Positions 23,879-33,947 of a stretch of DNA of 64,000 nucleotides are shown here, piece by piece. The DNA lies in contig NZ_STFF01000005.1 in the NCBI RefSeq assembly GCF_004834005.1, positions 434,001 through 498,000 on the forward strand. Reading direction: 5' to 3'. Position 1 is the stretch's first letter. Each line of letters opens with the position of its first letter. Position numbers and translations under genes: made by a program. The stretch comes from Niastella caeni. GTDB taxonomy: Bacteria; Bacteroidota; Bacteroidia; Chitinophagales; Chitinophagaceae. The notes beneath the pieces were generated by a model, which worked only from the letters and a program-made list of their open reading frames with translations, was not told the DNA's origin and searched no databases.

Positions 23879-24541
23879 ATGATAACGGAAGCAAACACAA
23901 AAGTGCGGATCCGGGAAAAAGCGAATGAATTATTCCTACGGTATGGTATTCGCTCTGTTTCCATGGATGATATAGCCAACAACCTGGGTATGTCGAAGAA
24001 AACCATTTATCAGTATTACACTGATAAGAATGAACTGGTTGATGCGGTGGTGGAAGATGAAGTAATGGATATGCAGCGTGACTGTATGAAATGCGGTGAG
24101 AATGCAAAGGATGCTATTGAAGAGATCTTTTTAACCGTAGACCAGGTAGTTGAACAGTTGAGTAATATGAACCCGATGATATTGTATGATATGGAGAAAT
24201 TCCATGTTCGGGCATACCAGCGGTTTATGGAGCATAAAAACAAATTCTTATTACAGATCATCCGTAAAAACCTGGAATGGGGCGTGAAAGAGGAATTGTA
24301 TCGCCCCGATATTGATATAGACGTGTTGTCGAAGTTCAGGTTGGAATCGATGATGATCCCTTTCAATATAGATCTTTTTCCTCCCTCCCGGTATAAGCTA
24401 TCCGAGGTTACCAAAGCTGTTATTGAACATTATGTATTCGGGGTTGCTTCCCTTAAAGGCCATAAACTGATTATAAAATATCAACAGCATAGAAATAAAA
24501 ATGCAAAGAACTATGAAACTGAATCCGGCAAGAATAAATAA
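23879..24541 (+). CDS. TetR/AcrR family regulator of the RND operon
   Basis: 220 residues. N-terminal HTH (about 8-55): IREKANELFLRYGIRSVSMDDIANNLGMSKKTIYQYYTDK, a near-ideal TetR DNA-binding domain (quoted here as its span; key residues are the two helices before TIYQYY). The C-terminal ligand domain has no named motif. The last bases overlap the TolC-like gene, so it is the first gene of a four-gene efflux operon and presumably autoregulates it. No obvious operator dyad was found over the promoter. Confidence 0.92.
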   Translation: MITEANTKVRIREKANELFLRYGIRSVSMDDIANNLGMSKKTIYQYYTDKNELVDAVVEDEVMDMQRDCMKCGENAKDAIEEIFLTVDQVVEQLSNMNPMILYDMEKFHVRAYQRFMEHKNKFLLQIIRKNLEWGVKEELYRPDIDIDVLSKFRLESMMIPFNIDLFPPSRYKLSEVTKAVIEHYVFGVASLKGHKLIIKYQQHRNKNAKNYETESGKNK

Positions 24542-25922
24542 GATCGCTCTGGTGGTTGTATTAACTGGTTTGTTGCAACCGGCCCTGGCACAGGAAAAAC
24601 ATGAATTAACCGTAAAGCAGGCGGTGGACTATGCGAAAAAGAATAGCGTACAGGTTAAAAATATGTTACTCAGTGTTAGGCTACAGGAAGAAACCAACAG
24701 GCAGGTAACGTCTAATGCTTACCCGCAGTTGAGCGGAAGAATAGGTGCTACTTACAATCCGAACATAGCAGTTCAATCGTTTCCCAACTTTATTGCAATG
24801 GGAACATATGGCGTTTTACAGGCTGAGGGCGTGAAAAATGCTGCAGGTCAGCCCATTGTTTCTCCAACTGATTTTGGATTGATCCAGGCGCAGTTTGGAA
24901 CAAAATATGTAGCCAACGCAGGATTGGATCTTAACCAGATCTTATTCGATGGCCAGGTTTTCGTAGGCTTGCAGGCAAGAGCTACCACTATGGAGTGGGC
25001 AAAGAAAAATGTGGAAGTAACGGAAGAGCTGATCAAAGCAAATGTTTATAAAGTGTATTACCAACTGGTAGCTAGTAAAACGCAGATCGGGTTACTTGAT
25101 GCCAATGTAGAACGCCTGCAGAAATTACAGCATGATACCCGCGAAATGTATAAGAACGGATTTGCCGAAAAGCTGGATGTAGATAAAATTGAAGTACAGA
25201 TCTCCAATCTTCAAACAGAGAAAAACAGGGTGCTGAATGGAATTGCCAGCGGTAATCTGGGTTTGAAATTGTTATTGGGTATGCCCATGAAGGATGAACT
25301 GATCTTAAAAGACACCCTGAGCGATAGCCAGATAAAACAAGGCGTATTGGAAGCAAGCAATTATAATTATTCCGATAGAAAGGAATACCAGTATGCCGAA
25401 CTTGGTAAAAAACTGAATGAGTATAATATTAAACGTTATAACCTGAGCCAGATACCCACGGTAAGCCTTTCCGGTTCCTGGTCAAAAAATGCCCAGCGTA
25501 ATAAATTTGATTTCTTTGGCAAAGGCGACTGGTATACGTTCTCAAACATCAGCTTAAATATTTCAGTGCCCATCTTTAAAGGGTTTTATACCAAATCGAA
25601 GATCGATGAGGCGAAGCTGACCTTGCAGCAAACGGAAAACCAGATAGCCAATCTGAAATTAACAATAGATAATGAAGTAGAAACCGCCCGCATACAAATT
25701 AAAACAGCTATCGAGGCCATGGATTTCCAGAAGCAGAACATGAAGCTGGCTGAAGATGTATATGAGCAAACCAAAAAGAAGTACGAAGCAGGTTTGGGGT
25801 CGAATACAGAGATCACCGCAGCGCAAACAGACCTGAAGGCAGCGCAAACCAATTATATTAATGCGTTGTACGATGCCATTGTAGCCCGGATAGATTATTT
25901 AAAAGCCATTGGAAAATTATAA
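24513..25922 (+). CDS. TolC-family outer membrane efflux protein
   Basis: 469 residues. Signal peptide at about 1-27 (KIALVVVLTGLLQPALAQ), then two OEP repeats with the long helical coiled coils typical of TolC channels; LTVKQAVDYAKKNS begins the first and the GLGSNTEITAAQTDLKAAQ region the second. It should form the trimeric outer-membrane channel of the pump encoded next to it. ATG at 24501 is an alternative start; both overlap the tetR gene end (29-41 bp), a sign of coupled translation. Confidence 0.92.
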   Translation: MKLNPARINKIALVVVLTGLLQPALAQEKHELTVKQAVDYAKKNSVQVKNMLLSVRLQEETNRQVTSNAYPQLSGRIGATYNPNIAVQSFPNFIAMGTYGVLQAEGVKNAAGQPIVSPTDFGLIQAQFGTKYVANAGLDLNQILFDGQVFVGLQARATTMEWAKKNVEVTEELIKANVYKVYYQLVASKTQIGLLDANVERLQKLQHDTREMYKNGFAEKLDVDKIEVQISNLQTEKNRVLNGIASGNLGLKLLLGMPMKDELILKDTLSDSQIKQGVLEASNYNYSDRKEYQYAELGKKLNEYNIKRYNLSQIPTVSLSGSWSKNAQRNKFDFFGKGDWYTFSNISLNISVPIFKGFYTKSKIDEAKLTLQQTENQIANLKLTIDNEVETARIQIKTAIEAMDFQKQNMKLAEDVYEQTKKKYEAGLGSNTEITAAQTDLKAAQTNYINALYDAIVARIDYLKAIGKL

Positions 25923-25980
25923 GCACAAATTCTATAAAAACCTAAACCAACAAATGCATTCACAGGATAAATTATTTGAT

Positions 25981-27138
25981 ATGAAAAGTACGTATAACAT
26001 AATTGGCGCAGTTGCCATTGTTCTTTTTATGGCAGCATGCGGCGGAAAAAGTGAGCTGGAAAAGAAAAAAGCCAAATTGGAAGAACTGAAGACGCAACAG
26101 GTAAAAGCAGCAGAGGAAATAGGCACACTCGAAAAAGAAATTGCAAAGCTTGATACCAGCGCCAAACGGCCGGAAAAACCAAAACTGGTTGTGTTGACTC
26201 CGGTTACCACATCACCATTCACCCATTATATCGACTTGCAGGGTAAGGTGGATGCAGAAAATATGGCCTATGTAACACCCCGGGGTGCAGGTGGCCAAAT
26301 TAGAGCCATTTATGTTAAACAAGGCGATTATGTACGTAAAGGCCAGTTGTTAATGAAACTGGATGACGCAGTAACCCGCCGCCAGATTGAACAGGCCAAT
26401 GTACAATTGAACCTGGCTAAGACCTTATATGATCGCCGTAAAAACCTGTGGGACCAAAAGATAGGTACCGAAGTGGAGTTATTAAATGCGAAGAACAATG
26501 TAGATAATATTGAAAAGCAAATCGACCTGTTAAAGGAAGAATTAAATATGTCGAATGTATACGCTGAAATTGCCGGTGTAGCTGAACTTGTTACAGCAAA
26601 AGTGGGTGAATTCTTTTCTCCGGCATCTGCTGCACAAAGAGGTATTGCAATTATTAACTCCAGTGTTTTAAAAGTTACTGCCAATGTACCGGAGGCTTAT
26701 CAGACAAAAGTACATGAGGGAACCAATTTAGTGGTTACGTTGCCTGAGGATAACAACAAGTCGATCACTACCAAAGTTTCGGTAGCTGGTAAAACGATCG
26801 ATGCCTCTACCCGTTCATTTTATATTGAAGGAAGAATACCAGGTAACGGTGGTTTTCGCCCGGGTCAGATAGCGATGGTGCGTATCCAGGACTATGCGGT
26901 GCCTAATGCGATCACTATTCCCATTAATACCATTCAGAATGATGATAAAGGAAAGTTTGTAATGGTAGCTGCCAATGAGAATGGTAAAAAAATAGCCAAG
27001 AAAAGACCTGTAACAGTTGGGCAATTGTATGGCGATACACTGGAAGTTAAAAGCGGCTTGCAGGCCGGCGAAGTACTGATCACCGATGGTTTCCAGGGCC
27101 TGTACGACGGCCAGCCGATCATTACAGATGCGAAATAG
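25981..27138 (+). CDS. RND efflux periplasmic adaptor lipoprotein
   Basis: Membrane fusion protein, 385 residues, linking the RND pump and the TolC channel. Lipoprotein signal with lipobox FMAAC (Cys20). An extra N-terminal coiled coil at about 23-60 (Lys/Glu/Leu rich) is unusual in adaptors and common in Bacteroidota ones. Then the lipoyl/barrel-sandwich (PRGAGGQIRAIYVKQGDYVRKGQLL), helical hairpin (about 125-180), beta barrel and the membrane-proximal domain with GLQAGEVLITDGFQGL. ATG at 25981 is chosen over the upstream start at 25909 because the signal begins there. Confidence 0.92.
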   Translation: MKSTYNIIGAVAIVLFMAACGGKSELEKKKAKLEELKTQQVKAAEEIGTLEKEIAKLDTSAKRPEKPKLVVLTPVTTSPFTHYIDLQGKVDAENMAYVTPRGAGGQIRAIYVKQGDYVRKGQLLMKLDDAVTRRQIEQANVQLNLAKTLYDRRKNLWDQKIGTEVELLNAKNNVDNIEKQIDLLKEELNMSNVYAEIAGVAELVTAKVGEFFSPASAAQRGIAIINSSVLKVTANVPEAYQTKVHEGTNLVVTLPEDNNKSITTKVSVAGKTIDASTRSFYIEGRIPGNGGFRPGQIAMVRIQDYAVPNAITIPINTIQNDDKGKFVMVAANENGKKIAKKRPVTVGQLYGDTLEVKSGLQAGEVLITDGFQGLYDGQPIITDAK

Positions 27139-27142
27139 AATC

Positions 27143-27214
27143 GGGAAACGTGAGACGTTAAATGAGGTAGCGAGAAGTTTGAATTGTTTTCACGTTTGCC
27201 GTTTGCCGTTTCAC
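27143..27214. repeat. inverted heptad arrays inside the RND operon
   Basis: GGGAAAC, GTGAGAC, GTTAAAT (27143-27163) begin 4 bp after the adaptor stop; GTTTGCC, GTTTGCC, GTTTCAC (27194-27214) form the opposing arm. A potential hairpin between adaptor and pump genes. Confidence 0.75.
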
Positions 27215-27277
27215 TCGTAATGCAATTTAAATCGTGCATGATTGCTGAATCAAATTGAATTACAATAAAAAAATTGT

Positions 27278-30200
27278 ATGAGTGCTTTAGAAAATATTAA
27301 AGAAAAGTTCAAGCATTTTAGGCCAACGACCTGGAGTATCAAGAATAAGACTTCGATATATCTCGTTATGCTGTTCTTTAGTTTGGGAGGGATTTTTCAG
27401 TTTCTTACCCTGCCCAAAGAACAGTTTCCCGATATAGTGATCCCTACCATTTACGTGCAAACGATTTATTTTGGGAACTCGCCTAAAGACATTGAAAACC
27501 TCGTAACCAACCCTATTGAAAAAGAGATCAAGGGTATTACCGGGGCCAAGATCAATAAAACTACCAGTACTTCGGTGCAGGATTATTCGGCCATCATGGT
27601 AGAATTTAGTACCGATGTAAAGACCGATGTAGCGTTACAGAAAGTAAAGGATGCGGTTGATAAGGCAAAAAAAGACCTGCCTAACGATCTTACCGAAGAA
27701 CCAACCGTAATGGAAGTGAGCTTTTCGGAACAGCCGATCATGTATGTTAACCTGAGCGGCGACTTTGATTTGCCCAGGTTGAAGAAATACGCCGATGATC
27801 TGCAAGACAAGCTGGAAGAATTGCCCCAGTTGAACCGGGTTGACCTGGTAGGTGCGCCTGAAAGAGAGTTTCAGATCAATGTAGATAACTACAAGATGCG
27901 CAGCGCCGGTATTACATTTGATGATATTGCCGGTGCCGTTTCCCGGGAAAACATGGACATATCCGGCGGTTTGCTCGATGTAGGAAGCATGAAACGTACC
28001 CTGCAGTTAAAAGGCCAGTTTAAAACCGAATTCGATCTTCAAAAGGTAGTAGTTCGCAATACGAGTGGTTCACCTATATACCTGAAAGATATTGCGCAAA
28101 TAAAAGACACCACAAAAGAAAGGGAAAGCTATGCACGCCTTGATGGTAAACCGGTAATTACCCTGAATATCATCAAGCGCGCCGGTGAAAACCTTATCGA
28201 AACTTCCGACGATGTTAAAAGGGTAACTGAAGATATGCAGGCTTCCCAGTTCCCCAAGGACCTTAAAGTAGATATAACGGGTGATCAAAGTAAAGCTTCC
28301 CGTACATCGTTCAACGACCTGGTAAATACAATTGTCATTGGTTTTATACTGGTATTGATCATCCTGATGTTTTTCATGGGTGTTACCAATGCCTTCTTCG
28401 TGGCCCTGTCGGTACCGCTTAGTATGTTTGTGGCGTTTGTGTTTTTACCGGCGGCCGACCTGATGATCGGTACCCACGTTACGCTCAACTTCATTGTATT
28501 ATTTGCGCTGTTGTTCGGCCTGGGTATTATTGTGGATGACGCCATTGTGGTGATTGAAAATACGCACCGCATCTTTGTGCAGGGCAACGGTCGCCTTACT
28601 GCTGAAAAATCGGCCATGATGGCTGCCGGTGAAGTGTTTGTTCCGGTGCTGGCCGGTACCGTTACCACGCTGGCTCCATTCTTCCCGCTGATGTTCTGGC
28701 CGGGTATCATTGGTAAATTCATGGTTTACCTGCCCGCCATGCTGATCTTTACCTTAACCGCATCGTTGATAGTGGCATTCCTGATGAACCCGGTGTTTGC
28801 GGTTGACTTTATGAACCACGCCGAAGGTGCCAAAGAGCCAAAATCGGCGATCTTCCGAAAGCCTTCTTTCTGGATTCCGTTAGGTATAGGTATCCTGTTT
28901 GATGTAATGGGATTTACCTTCCTTGGTAATTTCCTGATCTTTATCATGCTGCTTATTCTGTTAAACCGGTATGTACTGGATGATCTTATCCATGGGTTTC
29001 AGAATAGAGCGCTGCCGTGGATCATGGGACACTATGAAACCTCATTGCGCTGGGCGCTGAAAGGATGGAGACCTGTACATTTATTACTTAGCACCTTTGT
29101 GCTGTTGATACTCACTTTTGTTTTCTTCGGTGCAAGGAATGTCCCCGTGGTTTTCTTCCCTCAGGGTGACCCGAACCAGATCTATGTATACCTGAAATTG
29201 CCAGTAGGTTCCGACGTGGAATATACCGATTCTATTACCCGCACATTGGAGACAAAAGTTTACCAGGTGCTGGGAATGGAACATGGCAAGAAAAATCCTG
29301 TTGTTGAAAGTGTGATCAGTAACGTGGCTGTTGGCGCCAGCGATCCTGCGAGCGGCGACCGAAGCACAAGACCCGAATTGGGACGTATACAGGTTTCCTT
29401 TGTAGAATTTGAAAAACGCGAAGGCGTTGCAACGCGTCCTTATATGGATAATATCCGCAAAGCGATCAAAGGAATACCCGGCGCTGAAATTTCGGTTGAC
29501 CAGGAACAGGGTGGTCCGCCCACTGATCCTCCCGTTAATATTGAAGTGGCCAGTGAAGACTTTGACGATCTTATCAAAACAGCCGTTTCATTAAAGAATT
29601 ACCTCGATTCTATTCAGGTGCCTGGTGTGGAAGAACTGAAAATGGACGTAGACCTTTCTAACCCTGAGATCAGCTTTACCGTAGATCGCGAAAGGGCATT
29701 GATAGAAGGTGTTTCCACTGCACAAATAGGACAGGAAATAAGAACAGCCGTATTCGGCCGTGAAGTATCGAAGATCAAAGATGGCGATGATGAATACAAG
29801 ATCCAGCTTCGCAACATCGAAGGACAACGTAAGAACCTGGCCGACCTGATGAACATGAACATTACCTTCCGCGATATGGCCACCGGTCAGGTTAAAAGTG
29901 TACCCATCAGCTCCCTGGTTAAAGTTGATTATACCAGTACCCTGGGAAGTGTAAAACGGAAGAACCAGAAGCGTGTAATTACCCTGCGTTCAAATGTACT
30001 CACAGGATATACGCCCACGGCAGTGAACCAGGAGTTGACAACACACATCGGGAACTTTAACAAGAAGCCTGATAATGTAAATATCAAGCAAACCGGTGAA
30101 GGGGAACAGCAGGCCGAAACAGGGGCTTTCCTGTTGAAAGCGTTGGTTATTGCGTTAATGATCATCCTGTTCACCCTGGTTATTCAGTTCAACTCGGTGA

Positions 30201-30856
30201 GCAAGCCGGTGATCATCTTAACAGAGATCATCTTCAGTGTGATCGGGGTGTTGTTAGGTTTCGCCATCACAAAAATGGAAGTATCGGTACTTATGACCGG
30301 TTTAGGTATTGTGGGCCTGGCTGGTATTGTGGTGAAGAATGGTATCCTGGTTATTGAGTTCACAGATGAATTAAGGGCCCGTGGCATGAAAACCAGGGAA
30401 GCGCTGATACAAGCTGGTAAAACCCGTATCATCCCGGTATTGTTAACTGCCATGGCTGCCATCCTTGGCCTGATACCTCTTGCAGTTGGTTTCAATATCA
30501 ACTTTGTGAAATTATTCTCAGAATTAAACCCGCATATCTTCTTTGGCGGTGATAACGCCGTGTTCTGGAAACCGTTGTCATGGACCATCATCTTCGGTTT
30601 GGCATTTGCGTTCTTTATGACGCTTCTTATTCTGCCTGCGATGTACCTGATCTCAGAAAGGTTAAGAAGGCCCATGCGCAACATGTATGGTGGTAAATGG
30701 ATCTCATTCATGGGTATTCCGCCATTAACGCTCTTGTTCATACCATTGATGTTAGTAACGATGGTGGCACATAATTATAAAGTAAGACGCAGAAGAAGAA
30801 AGCTGGCCGGTAAGAAAGAAAAAGTGAATGAAGCGTTTTTGGGAAGCTGGTTCTAG
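27278..30856 (+). CDS. RND-family inner-membrane efflux pump with extra membrane segments
   Basis: 1192 residues, longer than the usual 1020-1060. TM1 near 25-45, first porter domain (about 46-345), TM2-6 with the proton-relay pair Asp420-Asp421 in GIIVDDAIVVIEN, second porter domain from about 620, and the C-terminal TM block (ALVIALMIILFTLVIQF onward, GLAGIVVKNGILVIEF). Residues about 526-570 hold an added hydrophobic segment between TM6 and TM7, and a further TM (GIPPLTLLFIPLMLVTMV) plus a basic tail extend the C-terminus. Closest in feel to the hydrophobic/amphiphilic exporter group. Substrate unknown. Last gene of the tetR operon. Confidence 0.93.
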   Translation: MSALENIKEKFKHFRPTTWSIKNKTSIYLVMLFFSLGGIFQFLTLPKEQFPDIVIPTIYVQTIYFGNSPKDIENLVTNPIEKEIKGITGAKINKTTSTSVQDYSAIMVEFSTDVKTDVALQKVKDAVDKAKKDLPNDLTEEPTVMEVSFSEQPIMYVNLSGDFDLPRLKKYADDLQDKLEELPQLNRVDLVGAPEREFQINVDNYKMRSAGITFDDIAGAVSRENMDISGGLLDVGSMKRTLQLKGQFKTEFDLQKVVVRNTSGSPIYLKDIAQIKDTTKERESYARLDGKPVITLNIIKRAGENLIETSDDVKRVTEDMQASQFPKDLKVDITGDQSKASRTSFNDLVNTIVIGFILVLIILMFFMGVTNAFFVALSVPLSMFVAFVFLPAADLMIGTHVTLNFIVLFALLFGLGIIVDDAIVVIENTHRIFVQGNGRLTAEKSAMMAAGEVFVPVLAGTVTTLAPFFPLMFWPGIIGKFMVYLPAMLIFTLTASLIVAFLMNPVFAVDFMNHAEGAKEPKSAIFRKPSFWIPLGIGILFDVMGFTFLGNFLIFIMLLILLNRYVLDDLIHGFQNRALPWIMGHYETSLRWALKGWRPVHLLLSTFVLLILTFVFFGARNVPVVFFPQGDPNQIYVYLKLPVGSDVEYTDSITRTLETKVYQVLGMEHGKKNPVVESVISNVAVGASDPASGDRSTRPELGRIQVSFVEFEKREGVATRPYMDNIRKAIKGIPGAEISVDQEQGGPPTDPPVNIEVASEDFDDLIKTAVSLKNYLDSIQVPGVEELKMDVDLSNPEISFTVDRERALIEGVSTAQIGQEIRTAVFGREVSKIKDGDDEYKIQLRNIEGQRKNLADLMNMNITFRDMATGQVKSVPISSLVKVDYTSTLGSVKRKNQKRVITLRSNVLTGYTPTAVNQELTTHIGNFNKKPDNVNIKQTGEGEQQAETGAFLLKALVIALMIILFTLVIQFNSVSKPVIILTEIIFSVIGVLLGFAITKMEVSVLMTGLGIVGLAGIVVKNGILVIEFTDELRARGMKTREALIQAGKTRIIPVLLTAMAAILGLIPLAVGFNINFVKLFSELNPHIFFGGDNAVFWKPLSWTIIFGLAFAFFMTLLILPAMYLISERLRRPMRNMYGGKWISFMGIPPLTLLFIPLMLVTMVAHNYKVRRRRRKLAGKKEKVNEAFLGSWF

Positions 30857-30858
30857 TT

Positions 30859-30900
30859 AGCTGTAAGCCGCAAGCTTAAAGCTGTAAGCAGAAAACTGAA
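30859..30900. repeat. heptad array directly after the RND pump stop
   Basis: AGCTGTA, AGCCGCA, AGCTTAA, AGCTGTA, AGCAGAA, AACTGAA: six consecutive 7-mers starting 2 bp after the stop. A related small array (TTGCTTA, TGGCTTA, AAGCTGT; 30978-30998) ends at the stop of the convergent M16 gene. Confidence 0.85.
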
Positions 30901-30925
30901 AAACGTTAAAATAGCGAAGAATCAT

Positions 30926-30966
30926 AAAACGAAAGGCATCCTGATCACCAGGATGCCTTTCGTTTT
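30926..30966. terminator. bidirectional terminator between the RND pump and M16 peptidase genes
   Basis: A perfect 18-bp stem (30926-30943 with 30949-30966), 5-nt loop; A4 before and T4 after serve both convergent genes. Confidence 0.9.
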
Positions 30967-31000
30967 ATCTATTGTATTGCTTATGGCTTAAAGCTGTATT

Positions 31001-33868
31001 TTAAAATCCTTTCTTCCCCTCTCCGCCCTCAACCGGCTTTCCATCAGTATTCAACTCTACAATTTCATAGCCTGTTTTTTGTAAGCCGGGGAGAATGCGT
31101 GCTTTATCACCTACAAGCACCATGTTCAGTTTGTCAGGATGGATCCATTTTCTAGCCAGTGCATCAATTTCTGGCTTGGTAATATTTTTCAGGATCTTGT
31201 TTTGCTGATCTACATAATTGGCCGGTAAATTATATTGCAACATCCGTTGAATGAAACCGGCTTTCTGTGCACCGGTTTCATATCGCAAGGCATCACGCTG
31301 ACCAATGGCATTTTTCACAAACAGCAGTTCTTCATCTTTAATGCCGGTAGTAGTATATGTTTTCAATTCTTTTATTACCTCGGTTAAAGCGCTGTCTGTA
31401 GCATCGGCCCGAATGCCTGAGCTGAAAGTGAAATCACCAGTGTATTCATCGCCATTAAAATTGGTACGGGCGCCATAGGTCCAGCCTTTGTCTTCGCGCA
31501 GGTTGATATTCACTCTGCCATTGAAACCGCCACCCAATGCAAAATTCATTAAACCCGTTTTGTAATATTCACCGGTAGCATCGTATTTCAAACCGGTAAC
31601 ATTGCTTAAACGGAATTCGGTTTGTGCGGCTTTCGGAATATTTACCAGGTATATTCTTGATTTATCAACCTCTTTTGGTTTGGCCGATACAGCGGGTAAT
31701 TCAATGCTTTTATTAGGCAGCTTATTCAGGAAAGATAACTTAGGCAGTATTTCATTTTGTGTTATATCTCCTACCACAACCACTTTGGTATTGTTGGCCG
31801 TCATGTAGTTGTTGTAATAGTTCTCTACATCCTGCAGGGTGATATTCTTAACAGAGCTTTCCGTACCGCTTTCGTTCATGCCAAAAATATGGTTAGGTCC
31901 ATAATTCACTACGGCAATAACATCATCGGCCACCATAGCCGCACGGGTCTTCGATTGCTTTATGCTTTCCAGCGTTTGCCGTTGTATGCGGTTAAAAGTA
32001 GTTTCAGTGAATTTTGGATTGAACAACCGTTCCTGGAGCAGGGCCAGCGTTTTGTCGATATTCTTTTTAAGCGACTCAATGGTGAAAACAATTGCATCGC
32101 GGCTGCTGCTAACTTCTATGCTGCTGCCTAATTTTTCTAAGGCGATGGTCATTTGTTCGGCCGTATAATTTTTGGTGTCTTCATTCATCATGTCGGCAAA
32201 CAAGCTGGCCAATCCTATTTTAGCAGTGTCTTTTGATTGCAGCAAATGACCGCCGGGCATGGCAATCGTAAGGGTCACGGTAGGCAATTCATTATTTTCT
32301 GCACCAATAAACCTGATCTTATTTGGCAGGTCTTTACGCCAGAAGGCGGGCACTTTTATAACCGGGTTGGGCCCATTGCCGGGAAGTTTGCTGCGATCGA
32401 AGTTGTCGGTAGCTTTCGTATATTTTAAACCGGTATAACCATAGTCGGGGGCAGTGTAATGGCTGTTATCTATAGTATAATTATCTGCTGCCGCAACTAC
32501 ATTCTCCTGGCCTTTGGGTAATACGCTTACAATAACGGAATGCTTTCCTTTTATATATTGATTGTAAACCCGCATAACATCTTCTTTGGTAACCGAGCTG
32601 TACATTTTCAATAAAGTGCCGATCATATTCGGATTTCCGGTAAACGTTTGGAAGGCTGCCAATTGAAATACTTTGCCCGATACGCTTTGCAGGCCATTGA
32701 TGTATTGCGCTTCTATACTGCCTTTGAATTTTTCTATGTCGTCATCGGTAACACCGCGTTTTTCAAAACTATCCAATGAAGCCCGTACCAGCTTCTCCAT
32801 ATCGGCCAGTGTTTTTCCAGGCATGGGCACTACTCTGATGATAAATTCTCCGGCAAGTTCAGATAGCTGACTATATACATTTGCCTGTAATGCCAGTTGT
32901 TGTTTTACAAGTTGTTGGTACAACAGAGAGGTATTGCCTTGTCCCAATATCTGTGATAGACAGGAGAGGGCAGGCATATCTTTGTGATAGTTAGGCACCG
33001 TAGGAAACACAATATTCAACAATGGCAACCTGATGTAATTATCTGTATAGCTTACATAGCGGTCTTTTTCCAGCACTACAGCGGGCACAACTACTTTCTC
33101 CACTTCAGGGCCGCGTGGAATAGGACCAAAGTATTTTTCTACCAGCTTAACTACTTCTGCTGTTTTAACATCACCGCCAACGGTAACTGTCGCGTTGTTG
33201 GGACCATACCAGCGTAAGAAGAAATTCTTCAGGTCATTTACATCAACACGGTTCAGGTCTTCAATATAGCCGATCGTTAACCACGAATAGGGATGTCCGT
33301 ACGGGTACAGGTTTTTGGAAGCCACTTCACTCACCAAACCATAGGGGCGGTTATCATAGTTTTGTCCTCTTTCATTTTTTACGGTAGCGCGTTGTACTTC
33401 AAATTTTTGTTGGGTAACGGCATCAAGCAAAAAGCCCATGCGGTCTGCTTCCAGCCAAAGCATTTTTTCGAGTTGATTGACGGGAACCGTTTCAAAATAG
33501 TTTGTACGATCGCGATTGGTAGAACCGTTAAGCGTACCGCCGGCATCGGTCACCATTTTAAAATGTTCTTCATCTTTTACGTGGTCGCTACCCTGGAACA
33601 TCATGTGCTCAAAGAAATGGGCGAAGCCCGATTTGCCGATCTGTTCACGGGCCGAACCAACGTGATAGGTAACGTCTACCTGCACAATAGGATCGCTGTG
33701 ATCTTCATGTACCACCAGCGTAAGCCCATTTGGCAGCAGGTATTTTTCGTACGGAATAACGAGCTCACTCCCCTGACGGGTGATCTTTTCAACCAGCTTT
33801 ACCTGCGCTGTAACCTCATTGCACAGGTATGGCAATGTAGTAGCCAATAGCAGTATGGCTCTTTTCAT
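31001..33868 (-). CDS. M16 family metallopeptidase (two-domain, pitrilysin-like)
   Basis: A secreted zinc peptidase of 955 residues: signal peptide at about 1-21 (ends VTA), then the active half with the inverted zinc motif HFFEHMMFQ (HxxEH) and the downstream Glu in NATVTVGGD-type segment, and a second, catalytically inactive M16 half from about residue 520. Such fused proteins clamp around unfolded peptides. ATG at 33868 (MKRAILLL) is preferred to 33934. It ends at a bidirectional terminator and a heptad array. Confidence 0.92.
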   Translation of the reverse strand: MKRAILLLATTLPYLCNEVTAQVKLVEKITRQGSELVIPYEKYLLPNGLTLVVHEDHSDPIVQVDVTYHVGSAREQIGKSGFAHFFEHMMFQGSDHVKDEEHFKMVTDAGGTLNGSTNRDRTNYFETVPVNQLEKMLWLEADRMGFLLDAVTQQKFEVQRATVKNERGQNYDNRPYGLVSEVASKNLYPYGHPYSWLTIGYIEDLNRVDVNDLKNFFLRWYGPNNATVTVGGDVKTAEVVKLVEKYFGPIPRGPEVEKVVVPAVVLEKDRYVSYTDNYIRLPLLNIVFPTVPNYHKDMPALSCLSQILGQGNTSLLYQQLVKQQLALQANVYSQLSELAGEFIIRVVPMPGKTLADMEKLVRASLDSFEKRGVTDDDIEKFKGSIEAQYINGLQSVSGKVFQLAAFQTFTGNPNMIGTLLKMYSSVTKEDVMRVYNQYIKGKHSVIVSVLPKGQENVVAAADNYTIDNSHYTAPDYGYTGLKYTKATDNFDRSKLPGNGPNPVIKVPAFWRKDLPNKIRFIGAENNELPTVTLTIAMPGGHLLQSKDTAKIGLASLFADMMNEDTKNYTAEQMTIALEKLGSSIEVSSSRDAIVFTIESLKKNIDKTLALLQERLFNPKFTETTFNRIQRQTLESIKQSKTRAAMVADDVIAVVNYGPNHIFGMNESGTESSVKNITLQDVENYYNNYMTANNTKVVVVGDITQNEILPKLSFLNKLPNKSIELPAVSAKPKEVDKSRIYLVNIPKAAQTEFRLSNVTGLKYDATGEYYKTGLMNFALGGGFNGRVNINLREDKGWTYGARTNFNGDEYTGDFTFSSGIRADATDSALTEVIKELKTYTTTGIKDEELLFVKNAIGQRDALRYETGAQKAGFIQRMLQYNLPANYVDQQNKILKNITKPEIDALARKWIHPDKLNMVLVGDKARILPGLQKTGYEIVELNTDGKPVEGGEGKKGF

Positions 33869-33947
33869 ATATGTAATTTTTGTTAAATGAGATGTAGGCA
33901 AGGTAAAGGAATTATTATGGGGGTTCCAAACCATTTATCAATTTGGT

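Noticed and set aside
30184..30741. 185-codon open frame antisense to the RND pump
   Set aside because: Mirror of a strongly conserved coding region; no own domain or start context.
33293..33850. 185-codon frame opposite the M16 peptidase gene
   Set aside because: Shadow frame; the other strand carries the HxxEH motif and full family length.
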